From Amphibalanus amphitrite (taxonomy: Eukaryota; Arthropoda; Thecostraca; Balanomorpha; Balanidae): a DNA stretch of 64,000 nucleotides. Below, piece after piece: positions 11,884-21,170 of this stretch. A program made the position numbers and the translations under genes. Positions within the stretch are counted from its first letter, which is position 1. Every line of letters begins with the position of its first letter. Under the pieces are notes generated by a model, which saw nothing but the letters and a program-made list of their open reading frames with translations, searched no databases and had not been told where the DNA came from. The stretch is from contig NW_024881626.1 in NCBI RefSeq assembly GCF_019059575.1, positions 248,001-312,000 of the forward strand, read 5' to 3'.

Positions 11884-13086
11884 CCCGCGCCCGGCTGGGG
11901 GTCCTGGATTTCCACGCCCTGCTAGTGGGGGGGGGGGGGAGTGTTTGAACACCCCCCCCCCCCTTCTAACTCGGCTCCTGGGCCACGTAGCGATACGCGG
12001 AAGGCGGCGTTCGAAAGAGCGTCAAAAATAATGAGGAAATCATTTCGGTCAATTTTTTGGTCAGGTCAAAGGTCAGGTCACCATAGGTCATTGAAGGCAA
12101 AATTTCGCCGATTTCCAGGTCGAATGTCGACAATTTCCAAGAAGCCAACGCATAACTCGGGAACCAATAGAGCTACAGCGCCGCGGAAAAGCGCATTCGA
12201 TAGCCCTATTAACGCCCTTTCTGAGTAATTTTCTCAGATTTGACCTAACGTCAACGGTTTTGCCTGCAGGGGGCAAAAACTGCAAAAATAGCAGATTTTT
12301 TTTCGGAAACAGTTTTCCTGCAATAACTTTTGACCCAAGCCTTGTACGAGCTTACTTTTACCGGCATCGTGTTCCTCTCGTCAAGACGCATCGAATGAAC
12401 TATAACTTGACCTTGGAAGGTCAACTTGAAAATTTGACCTCAGGTCAAGGTCATGACCTGACCGGAAAGGGTCATGTTGCATATCAGTCGATCCGTATCG
12501 TCGAGCTGAACACATCTAAGGCGTTTTCATCGCTCTAGCATGCCTCTATCAAAAGTTATATGCGAAAAACTGTTAGATACCATTCGTGACCTAAGATGAC
12601 CTCAGGGCATAAACAGGGGTCACGGACACCATTTTCATGTTTAGTGTGTCTAAACCACTTGTAATTCAGTGTTTAGGAGTGTTTATAATGTCTTTCGTCC
12701 AAAAGAGGCGCATTTCAATTTTTTCCCATTGACTTATAATGGGGAGGTCGCAAAATTGACCTGACCTTAGGTCATCGATATTAAAATTCTGAGATATACA
12801 TTTTGTACATGCTATTGCTCTTGGCAATCGCTGAAAGTTTCAAAGCGATCGGTCACTCGGTGTAGCTATGACAGACATTGAAACTTTTTATGAGGTGAGG
12901 TCACTTCAAGTGACCTGGTGACCTGACCTTGAATGACCTTGGTCTGAAATTTTCACAACATGTGTTGAATTGATGTATGATAAAGTGTACCAAAAACGGT
13001 GGCGCTCCGCGCCGCCATTTTTGAGATATTCGCGAAAAACCACAAGGGGGGTGTTCAAACACCCCCCCCCCCCAGCAGGGCGCGGG
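11884..13086 (-). mobile_element. TTAA-element family B, copy 2 (inverted)
   Basis: Flanked by TTAA at 11880-11883 and 13087-13090. It is a close reverse-complement match to 10126-11301 over its whole length, including end hairpins, the CGCGAATA block and the AGGTCA cluster (here about 12410-12475). Its right-hand TTAA is also the left-hand TTAA of the family C element that begins at 13091. Confidence 0.85.
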
Positions 13087-13090
13087 TTAA

Positions 13091-14090
13091 CCCGCGCACC
13101 GACGGGGGTCTGCGCCAACTTCGCACCGACGGGGGGGGGGCGGATGACCGCCCCCCCCTGAGATCTCGAGAACGAAGCAACATAGCGACAAGCGGTAAAC
13201 GGCATCGGATACGCACGGCCAAGATCCACAATTTTTACTAAGGTCATTTTCAGGTCAGGTCAAAGATGACGTCACAGGGGTCGAAAAAGTCAAAATGGCG
13301 GCGCTAGATATGGAGAGATTTTTTTCTCGAATAACTTTCGAATTAGTCAAGATAGGAACAAACTAAGGGCATCATTGTGTTCAGCTCGTCAATCCGCATC
13401 GAATGATATATATGTTGACCTCGAAAGGTCAAGGTCAAAGGTTGACCTCAGGTCACGTGACCTCGAGGTCATCATGTATATCATTCGATGCGTCTTGACG
13501 AGCTGAACACAATGAGACCATCCACGCGTCTGTATCTTGTTCCTGTACGGAGTTATTGGCCAAAAACCTTTGGTGACCTTTGATGACGTCACATGACCTC
13601 ACAGCTGCCCAACAGCAAAACAGACCTCAAGGTAGTGAAGGTTGATCGTATATGAAGTCATGTAAAGTATATGGGGCCATTCCGACCCGTTTTAGTGGTA
13701 AAAACAGGGAGTTGATTTTTCCCCCATTGACTTATAATGGGGAGGTCGCGAAATTGACCTGACCTTAGGTCACCGATATCAAAATTCCGAGATAAACAAA
13801 TTGTAGCTACTAATGACCTAATAATATCCTGCGACTTTCAAAGGCCTCCGACATCTACTGTAGCTGTGGCACGGTGACAAAGTTGCAAAAAAGTGACTTG
13901 AGGTTGGGTCATTCAAAGTGACCTGGTGACCTGACCTTAAAAGGTGGGAAGTTCAAACTTGCACACCATGTGTAAAATTGATGAGGTTATAGTCATACCA
14001 AATTTCGCGGCGCTACGCGCCGCGGTTTTTCCGCTATTCGCGAAAAACCTCAGGGGGGGGCGGATATCCGCCCCCCCGTCGGTGCGCGGG
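13091..14090 (+). mobile_element. TTAA-element family C
   Basis: Ends CCCGCGCACCGACGGGGG and its mirror at 14073-14090; TTAA at 13087-13090 and 14091-14094. G/C hairpins with a GCGGAT(AT)CCGC-type core lie inside both ends. It shares the block CATTGACTTATAATGGGGAG with families B and E. It contains a 43-bp inverted repeat at 13372-13414 and 13473-13515 whose 58-nt loop holds seven AGGTCA/TGACCT half-sites. No coding capacity. Confidence 0.85.
13372..13515. repeat. Inverted repeat with AGGTCA-packed loop
   Basis: Arms 13372-13414 and 13473-13515 are 43 bp long with about three mismatches. The 58-nt loop includes GGTCACGTGACC, itself a perfect palindrome, and tandem AAGGTCAAGGTCA. It lies inside the family C element. 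Confidence 0.8.
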
Positions 14091-14094
14091 TTAA

Positions 14095-14562
14095 AGGAAG
14101 TCGGCTACACGCGGATACACTATGGGAGAATGTTCGGTTCCTTATCGACGCGTAATGAATCCATAAGTTCAGCTCAATATCAATCTATATATCCGCAGAG
14201 CCTTGCCTTCAGTAAACTTTCAGCGGCTGATGATCGACTGTCAGTATATAGCTCATCGGCGCTGGCCTCAGGGCAACCGTCCATGCGCTCTGATGTCGAT
14301 ATTCATCTGCTGACAGTTTTCCATGGACTGTTGTGGACGCGTATTGTATTATGTAAGAGCGGCAGTACCTACGCCTCGCTTCTACATATTGATCGGTGCT
14401 CAACTGTGCTATAGCTGCCGGGCAAAAAGTGTGGAAACAAAATATTTCACAATAAAATAAGATCTAAAACTGCCAAAACACACAAAAAGTATTAGGTAGA
14501 GACTAGAGTACATCCTGGCTTAGCTCGTATAGTTAAATACATACCTATTTTGCAGGTACCTA
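14095..14562. other. No recognisable gene
   Basis: Flanking DNA between two transposons. A 156-residue plus-strand open frame overlaps the right end of family C and shows no domain. Confidence 0.4.
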
Positions 14563-14564
14563 TA

Positions 14565-15512
14565 GGGGAGACCCGGGAGGTATGGGCCCCCTGGAGCCAT
14601 CGGAGTTTTGAAGAAGTATTGCGTATTTTTACACATTTGACCGCGTAAACTGGTAGCAGCCATTCCGTTATAACGGAATAAATACCTACAACCCACGTGA
14701 TTAAAAAAAAAACTCCGTCAGTCTTCTTTGGCAATGAGCGATGATAAAGCGCTTTTTTGCCATCTTCGAGTAAAATACAGAAATACTGTACTACAGAAAA
14801 TTCGTGGTAAATTTGAACCAGACTCGTTTTATGATGTCAGACCAATGCTAGCATAAAGTTTAAAGCATGAAAAGTAAGACTGGATAGACAATTTGAAGCT
14901 TTCTTGCAAGATTATGAGCTGAGATGCTATGCAAATTCTGGAGTCCTAGCCGGGAGGTTCGGGCCACCAAACCCCGTTGATTCTAAATCAAGAAAAAGAT
15001 GCTTTCATTGAGTGTCATCTTCAATAAGTTTTATTTTTGTCGCGCAAAGTTGAAAATTTAACTTCAAATTTCATTCGAACAGAAAAAAAAATTATTTATT
15101 TTATTTCATGGGGCATGATTGAGTTTATCAAAATACATATGTGCCCAAGTGACCTTCATGAAGTAAGCTGTTGGCTGCTTATGCGGTTCCTGGGCTCTAA
15201 GAGATATCAAGGTAGATACCAACGACGAGTATTGTTCTCATTGTCGAGAAAAGAATATGAAACATGGCACCGGCTCATACCTCCCGGGCCATGGTCCATG
15301 CCTCCCGGTGTATTTTGATGGATCCAAAAAGCACATTATTTATTGAAAGTTATCTCGAGACAAAATAGTTGATCCCAGATGCCTAATATCAGGCACACTT
15401 TGCAGGCGAAAGGCAATTTCACGTGCACAGAGTGAAAAACCGGGTCTAGCCACTGCCCACTGGAAGAAAATTGACTTTTTACAAAACCGGCCCATTCCTC
15501 CCGGGTCTCCCC
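14565..15512. mobile_element. 948-bp inverted-repeat element with TA ends
   Basis: Inverted ends GGGGAGACCCGGGAGG at 14565 and mirrored at 15497-15512, extended by ATGGGCC with one mismatch. TA flanks both sides (14563-14564, 15513-15514). CTCCCGG words recur inside (about 14945 and 15280-15310). No coding frame with a recognisable transposase. Superfamily uncertain, Tc1/mariner-like by target site. Confidence 0.65.
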
Positions 15513-15527
15513 TACATACGAGGTGTA

Positions 15528-15738
15528 CAGTCTGTCTTAAAAGTACCGCGCAAAGTGACGGCGGATCCATCAAGCCTGACCGAGGAAGGGCCTGCTAAAG
15601 TTGAGTCACCGTAGCAATTGACATCCTTATCCATTCCCAAGTCAATTGGTTCGGTGACTTTCAAATTATAGCAGGCCCTACCTCGGTTAGGCTTGATGGA
15701 TCCACCGTCACTTTGCGCGGTACTTTTAAGACAGACTG
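15528..15738. mobile_element. 211-bp hairpin MITE, Tc1/mariner-like
   Basis: Near-complete palindrome. Ends CAGTCTGTCTTAAAAGTACC at 15528 and mirrored at 15719-15738, flanked by TA (15526-15527, 15739-15740). The arms continue inward through GGATCCATCAAGCCTGACC, leaving only a short central loop. A degenerate relative lies at about 46410-46578. Confidence 0.85.
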
Positions 15739-15834
15739 TACATAGTATATAGGTACACACTACACAGTACATGCTTATAATGCTCAGAAAGGATCACAAT
15801 GATGAAGAAGCTCTGTAGGACTACAAAACTTTAA

Positions 15835-16735
15835 CCCTCGCCCGCACATGCCATTTTCCCATCCTAGAACGCACATGGGGGGGGGTGGTTGCCACCCCCC
15901 CCCGCGCCATTTCGTTCCTGTTGGAGATAGAGCTTAGCTGTAAAGACCAAAAAGATTCTTTGGGAAGAGACGAATCCAATGATACCCAGTTTTACCTTCT
16001 CAGGTCAGTCATTGACCTTCCAGGTCAGGTCAAACTAAAAAATGTTGCTGTTTTGGGTCACCGTTGGATATCAAGTGTGCTGCTTATCAAATACCGATGA
16101 CGATGCTGTTTTCTGGTGCCAAGCCAGCTAGAACCTCTTTGTCACACTACCCGACCAGAATTTTGCTGCTGAGGTCATTTCAGGTCAAGTTAGGTCAAGG
16201 TCAATTATATGTGTTTGTATGTCTGTGTGTGTCTGTGTGTATACTGATGTGTGCACCGATTGTTTTTGGGTCCATATTACATGAAATCATGATCTGAGAA
16301 GCTTTTACCAACAATGCAGTCAAAAAACTTCAAAAAAAGTACATTCAGCTTGCCTAAAACGCAATTATCTTAGATGACCTAGGTTGACCTTGACCCTGAC
16401 CTTGACCCCTGTACATCGTCGAACAACATGTTCCATGATAGGTGGGAGGTAAGACTGGCAAAAAAAGCCGAAATCAGGGTGTCAAAAGCTCATAAGGCCC
16501 ATGGCAAACGCAAGATGTTGAGAAATGGCCATTTGGGTCATGACATGACCTGAAAAACAAGGTCATATCTCCGAAACCAAAAATCACAGAAACTTGAAAT
16601 TTTCAGTGGACATCAAGAAAGGATAGAAGAGCAATAAACGAAAAATCAGCCTTCTAGCTCTAAAAATGTTGAGTGCAGAGCAGAAAGACTACCTGGGGGG
16701 GGGATGGCAACCCCCCCCCCATGTGCGGGCGAGGG
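15835..16735 (+). mobile_element. TTAA-element family A, copy 2 (complete)
   Basis: 901 bp between TTAA at 15831-15834 and 16736-16739. Perfect 16-bp terminal inverted repeats CCCTCGCCCGCACATG. A G-run/C-run hairpin sits just inside each end. The interior contains TCAAGGTCA-type words (about 16180-16205 and 16380-16405) and a GT-rich stretch at 16208-16245. A 71-codon frame is present in all three family copies but changes almost only at amino-acid-altering positions, so it is not taken as a gene. Confidence 0.9.
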
Positions 16736-16739
16736 TTAA

Positions 16740-17374
16740 AGTCCTTTAGGATCCTGTGCATCTCACGCCCTCAAGGGTTTACGTGAAGGGGTCCTTCGTC
16801 TGTGTCCGATTTCGTCGATTGTTCTTGAGGACTTGACAGTCGTGTAACTATTTGTGAGGGCCAAAAAGTCCCTCTTTCAGGATTATGCAAAGTTTTCAGA
16901 AAATTATTTGTAAGGGCAACGAAATCTGCATAAAATATGTACAGAACCTGCAGTCTGACGCAGTTCTGATCTTAAGTGGTTGCAGTTTGTGGTGTTTGTG
17001 GTGTGGTTTGTGGATACGCACTGCAAGATCCTTCGCAGACGCTATGAAGGATTCCTGTAAGACCCTGTGAATTGTGAGAGATTCGAACAACACATGTAAA
17101 AATTTCGTATGGAAAAAAATCCCTTAGGGGAGATTTCTGATGATTTATGCTGAAAAAGCCTATACGAATCCTGAGGCATGTTTCCATTCATCTACCGTAC
17201 TGTTTGGAAGCGCCATGCTTGATGCCGTATTCTATGTGCCGCGATACGCCGTTAGGAAACATGGCAATGGTCCGGTAATAGCCCTACGTGAATGCTTACA
17301 GCAGGTGCTCCGACAAGCGCCCTGTGACCAGCCAAAAATGCTGTATGAACTGGTATGAACGCTCCTTTGCCGAT
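16740..17374. other. No recognisable gene
   Basis: Sequence between family A copy 2 and the truncated end of family E copy 2. It has a G/T-rich patch near 16976-17010. Nothing else recognised. Confidence 0.4.
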
Positions 17375-18011
17375 AATGGATTTCCATTGACCTATGACGT
17401 CATAATTGAACCTCTGCTAGGACCTCAGCTGTTGCAACTTTGCAACGCCCTCAGTGCCAGAGGAACTTTCACAGGGGGATGAAACTTACAGGACGTAGTG
17501 TCCTCCTGAGAAGTCTCACAACTTAAATGTCTCAGATTTTTTCCTTAAATTCACATGAGGTCAGGTCGGTCAAGTGACCTGATCATTAAATCAATGCGTA
17601 AAAGTGAAAACCATGCTATTTTAGCGCCGGGTTAACAATCTCAAAGTATCTCAAGCACACGGAATCGTGATTTCATGCACTCCTTGCAAGGTCAGTTGCT
17701 TCACTTTAGCATTGTTGACCTTGCGTGACGTCATTTATGACGTCACTTGGGTCATAAGTTGTTCGTCAATAACTCCCGATCAAAGTGAGCTAGCGAGTCG
17801 GGAAGGCCACCAATGGACTCAGGAAGACCTACCGAATCGAATGATATGCAATATGATCTCCTTCGACCAGCTTCGTGGCCTGGGGGGGGCTCAGACCTGA
17901 CCTTGACCTGAAGTCAACACCTCAAGTTGACCTCACCCAAACAAAAACTATACCTTTCGACGCGACTGGGCGAGGCAAAGACGGTGACGCTAAAATCGCG
18001 GCGCTGCAATC

Positions 18012-18020
18012 GTTTTTTTT

Positions 18021-18055
<35 letters not shown>

Positions 18056-18056
18056 G
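18012..18056. repeat. T-run plus (TTG)n microsatellite
   Basis: A T-run passes into about 12 TTG triplets, inside family E copy 2. It is absent from the family E copy at 27953, so it expanded locally. Confidence 0.9.
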
Positions 18057-18075
18057 CAAAGTTATTAACCAGTAA

Positions 18076-18791
18076 AACGTCTTATAGGGCGACAAACGGA
18101 GCGAGCGAGAGGGTGAACCTTGCACCTGCGAAATTGTGAGGGGGTACCTCCAACTGGCTTGTGCACGGCACCCTTCTAGCCGGTCTCTAGCAATGTGCCA
18201 AATTTGAGCGCAATCGGCCTAGCCGTTTTTGAGATCTGGAAGTGGCACCCTGCACGTGCGCACGTGCAAAATGGGCCCCAACTGACTTTTGCACAGCACG
18301 CTACTAACCGGTCCCTAACCATATACCAAAATTCAGCCCAATCGGCTCAGCCGTTCTAGAGATCTGGAATCGACCCCTGCACGTGCACACGTGCAGCAGC
18401 ACCCCAACTGCGGCACATGGATACGCACTGCCTAGTGGGTGCCTACGTACATGCCGATTTCCAGCGCAATCGGCGCAGTAGTTACCGTCCCGAGATATTG
18501 CAATTGTTACAAAACTGACACCTCTTCGTTTTGCACGTGGCACGTGCATAAGGCGTCACCCACATACATCGGGAGCAGTCCAGTACTTGGTAGAAGGAAT
18601 AAAGCTACCCTATACAAAAATTACCACATATAAATCGGTCAAGTGGTTGCTTAGATATAAGCCTCGCAAAAGCGTTAAAGGCCGGGCCGGGCCAGGCCGG
18701 GCCGCTCATAGGTACTGATATTTATGGGATTACCGTTATATATGGGAAAGGCTCCGCTAGCTTCGCTCGCTCCGTAATAAAGAACTGAACA
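18076..18791. mobile_element. Insertion with four degenerate ~125-bp tandem units
   Basis: Foreign block within family E copy 2, judged by alignment to 27953-28981. CGGAGCGAGCGA occurs near the left edge and TCGCTCGCTCCG near the right, suggesting inverted ends. Inside, units each contain an AATCGGC(C/T)(C/T)AGCCGTT-like block followed by CACGTG-rich sequence, including the 18-bp palindrome TGCACGTGCGCACGTGCA. No target duplication resolved; boundaries approximate. Confidence 0.5.
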
Positions 18792-19131
18792 CGTGCATTA
18801 GGCCACTTGACCTGACCTCAGAGGTGACCGATTGAACTGATACCTTAAAATCGGATACCAGTCACTGCGTCTTGTAACAGCGCATAGGTACGCTTGTTTT
18901 TTCCGTGACGATCTAGCTCCATCAGGGGCGAAACGGCGAGGGGTCATAACTAGAGGTGGAAATGAATATTAGTCATTAGTCAAAAATTAGTCGACTAACG
19001 TTAGTCAAGCACTTTTTTAGTCAGTCAAAAGTCAGTCAACCAAAATGTTTGTTAGTCATTAGTCAGTCATTAGTCAATGATTTTGTTGCATATTAGTCGA
19101 CTAATTTGTCGTGATTCGTGAGGTGACTTAA

Positions 19132-20305
19132 CCCTCGCCCTGACAGGGGGATGCGACCCCCCCTGAGTTTTTTTTTGCGATGCGCGCTGAACTATTAGTC
19201 GGATCGTGCTGAAATTTTCAATAGCCTCTGGGGTATCCTTTGCAGTTTGCACAACTTTTGCTAGACAAAAAAAAATCGGGTCATGTCAGTTCACCGAGCT
19301 ATGACGTCATAATAAGTACAACCTCCGACCGTTTTTGACAAAATCGTACATACCGTAACTGGACGTGATCTCATCGACAAGAACGAAGCTATTCCGTGTG
19401 GTTTATGTCAGAATTTGACTGGACATGATCTTTACATCGTATATTGACCTTTCTAAGGTCAACCAAGATGATCTCGCATGTTCACACGCTGACCTCCGTG
19501 ATATGAGCTGTGTTTAGTGTCCGTAGTGGGGTTTCTTGAGGTCCTGAATCCGAATCTGCGGTTCAATTTCCACCTAAACGCCTTCAAAACTGTTCCTACA
19601 AGTGGCAGTGAACTCCCCACTTCCCAGGTCTCCGGTTGACGGGCGGCCGCTGCTGCTGCCGGTCAGCGAGCATAGCCTTGCGGCTTTTTGGGCCAGGTAC
19701 CGTGGTACGTGACGTCATTGAAAACCTTTTTTATCACCATAAAAAGTCATAAAAAGTCAACAATATGTAATTTTGCAGCTGAGGAATACGCTCTTCTGAG
19801 GAATACGCTCTTCGAAGTTGCAAGTCTCTATCTTTCATAGACGCACCAATGTTGACTCGATTAGTTGGAAAGCTCTCGATATTCGCAAACGTCCTCGCCA
19901 GCGGCGGGCGTGGCCTCCAATGTTCCCGGGGAATACGTCACGCCAGTAATGACTGAAATGCAGTCAACTATTCCTCATTTTGTTGCTAATTCGTTGCGAA
20001 ACGCGGTCGTGAAAGTTTCATGACGCTATCTTTCATAAATTCGCCAATATTGGCTAAGTAATTTGGAAAATTATAGTTTTTCCACGAAATTTGACCTTTG
20101 ACCAATGACCTGTCATAACTGGGTCAAATATTGACCCATGGTAAAAATATACCACCAATCGCGAGTACTCGTTGAGACCAATCGACTGGTCTTTGTTGCG
20201 AAACGCCACGACGCTTAGTTTCGAAACGCCAGAAGGATCGCATCGACCCCCCCCCCCCCCGCCAGGCCGCGTTACGAAAAATGCCCTGCCAGGGCCGGGC
20301 GAGGG
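19132..20305 (+). mobile_element. TTAA-element family D, copy 1
   Basis: TTAA at 19128-19131 and 20306-20309. Ends CCCTCGCCCTGACAGGGGG and ...GGGCCGGGCGAGGG. The G/C hairpin lies inside each end, and the interior resembles 26158-27101 (shared CTCGTTGAGA and ATACCACCAATCGCGAG words). It is inserted in the TTAGTCA-rich hAT-like element. Confidence 0.75.
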
Positions 20306-20309
20306 TTAA

Positions 20310-20400
20310 CCCGCGCCCCACTGGGGGTCGCCGGCCGAATGCGCTCGGCTGGGGGGATAAATTTTACCCCCCCCCCTCCTCCCCGCCTGTTATCTCCCTA
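20310..20400. mobile_element. 5'-end fragment of another TTAA element
   Basis: It begins CCCGCGCCCCACTGGGGGTC directly after the TTAA shared with family D copy 1 and shows a G-run/ATAAATTTTAC/C-run hairpin. No matching right end is visible before the hAT-like sequence resumes, so it is truncated; the right boundary is a guess. Confidence 0.5.
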
Positions 20401-20830
20401 ACCAGGCGTCGTAGCGGCCGACAAGATATCTTGCGGTGGCTTCGCATCGCGTTGGCCATAAAATGATTAGGGAGAAAATTTGGGATCGATTTGTGTTTTT
20501 CCGGTGTCGATCGGAATTATTTACGCAGTGCTAACAAATTCCGAAATTTAGTCAAATATTAATCAAAATCAAGAAAAATGGCGTTAGTCATTCATTAGTC
20601 AATCAAGCCTTTTGAGACCAAAGATTAGTCAGTCAAAAGTCAGTCAACCAAAATTGTCATTAGTCATTAGTCAGTCATTAGTCAAGATTTTGGAAAACGT
20701 TAGTCATTTCCACCTCTAGTCATAACTGCCAACCCCCTCGGCCGGTGCGTATGTAGAAAACTAGTAGGTCCGGCGAGGGTTAAGAAAGGGTGGAAAGCAA
20801 GGTACCGACTGATCTAAATTGGTTATAATA

Positions 20831-20941
20831 GCCGTTTTCACGACGGGCTATCCGGCGAATGCACCTTATTTGACCAAATCTGCACCCAATCTGCACCAAG
20901 GGTGCACCAAATGTGTACCAGATGGTCGTCGTGAAAACGGC
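20831..20941. mobile_element. Small inverted-repeat MITE, copy 2
   Basis: 111 bp with the same ends as 8332-8610, GCCGTTTTCACGACGG and its near-mirror (one mismatch in GTCGTCGTG), flanked by TA at 20829-20830 and 20942-20943. The central AT-rich segment of copy 1 is missing here. Confidence 0.75.
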
Positions 20942-21000
20942 TAATATCGACCAACCTTCCACTTTGTGGAAGGTTTTCAATACATGATACTGCTACTTAG

Positions 21001-21127
21001 TTACCGCGCCGTGCTGGGGAAGGGGAGTTTTTCGCAAATATCTCAAAAATGGCGGCCACGTGTTCATACATCATTTTCGCACATGTTGTGAAAATATCAG
21101 ACCAGAGGTCGATAAAATGCTTGGAGT
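21001..21127 (+). mobile_element. Family B left-end fragment
   Basis: TTACCGCGCCGTGCTGGGG at 21001 resembles TTAA plus the family B end. It is followed by the family B blocks TTTTTCGCAAATATCTC and CACATGTTGTGAAAATATCAG. The rest of the element is missing. Confidence 0.55.
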
Positions 21128-21170
21128 TGCTCCAACGAACATCTTAGTCCCATCACTGTCTCCAACTTAG

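Larger units (their letters stand above)
18951..20718. mobile_element. hAT-like non-autonomous element with 8-bp duplication
   Basis: Inverted ends TAGAGGTGGAAATGA and TCATTTCCACCTCTA, flanked by an exact 8-bp duplication GTCATAAC (18943-18950, 20719-20726). Both subterminal regions are dense in TTAGTCA words (18975-19110 and 20600-20700), probably transposase-binding repeats. The interior has been filled by the TTAA element at 19132-20305 and a fragment of another. No transposase frame. Confidence 0.88.
17375..20779 (-). mobile_element. TTAA-element family E, copy 2 (truncated and interrupted)
   Basis: Reverse-complement relative of the complete element at 27953-28981. Matching segments lie at about 17375-18070, 18790-18942 and 20727-20779. 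The end CCCTCGCCGGACC lies at 20767-20779, next to TTAA 20780-20783. The distal end is missing. It was interrupted first or second by a repeat-bearing insertion (about 18070-18790) and by the hAT-like element at 18951-20718. Left boundary approximate. Confidence 0.65.

Noticed and set aside
17875..18139. Frames with Gln, Cys or Val runs
   Set aside because: Produced by the TTG microsatellite.
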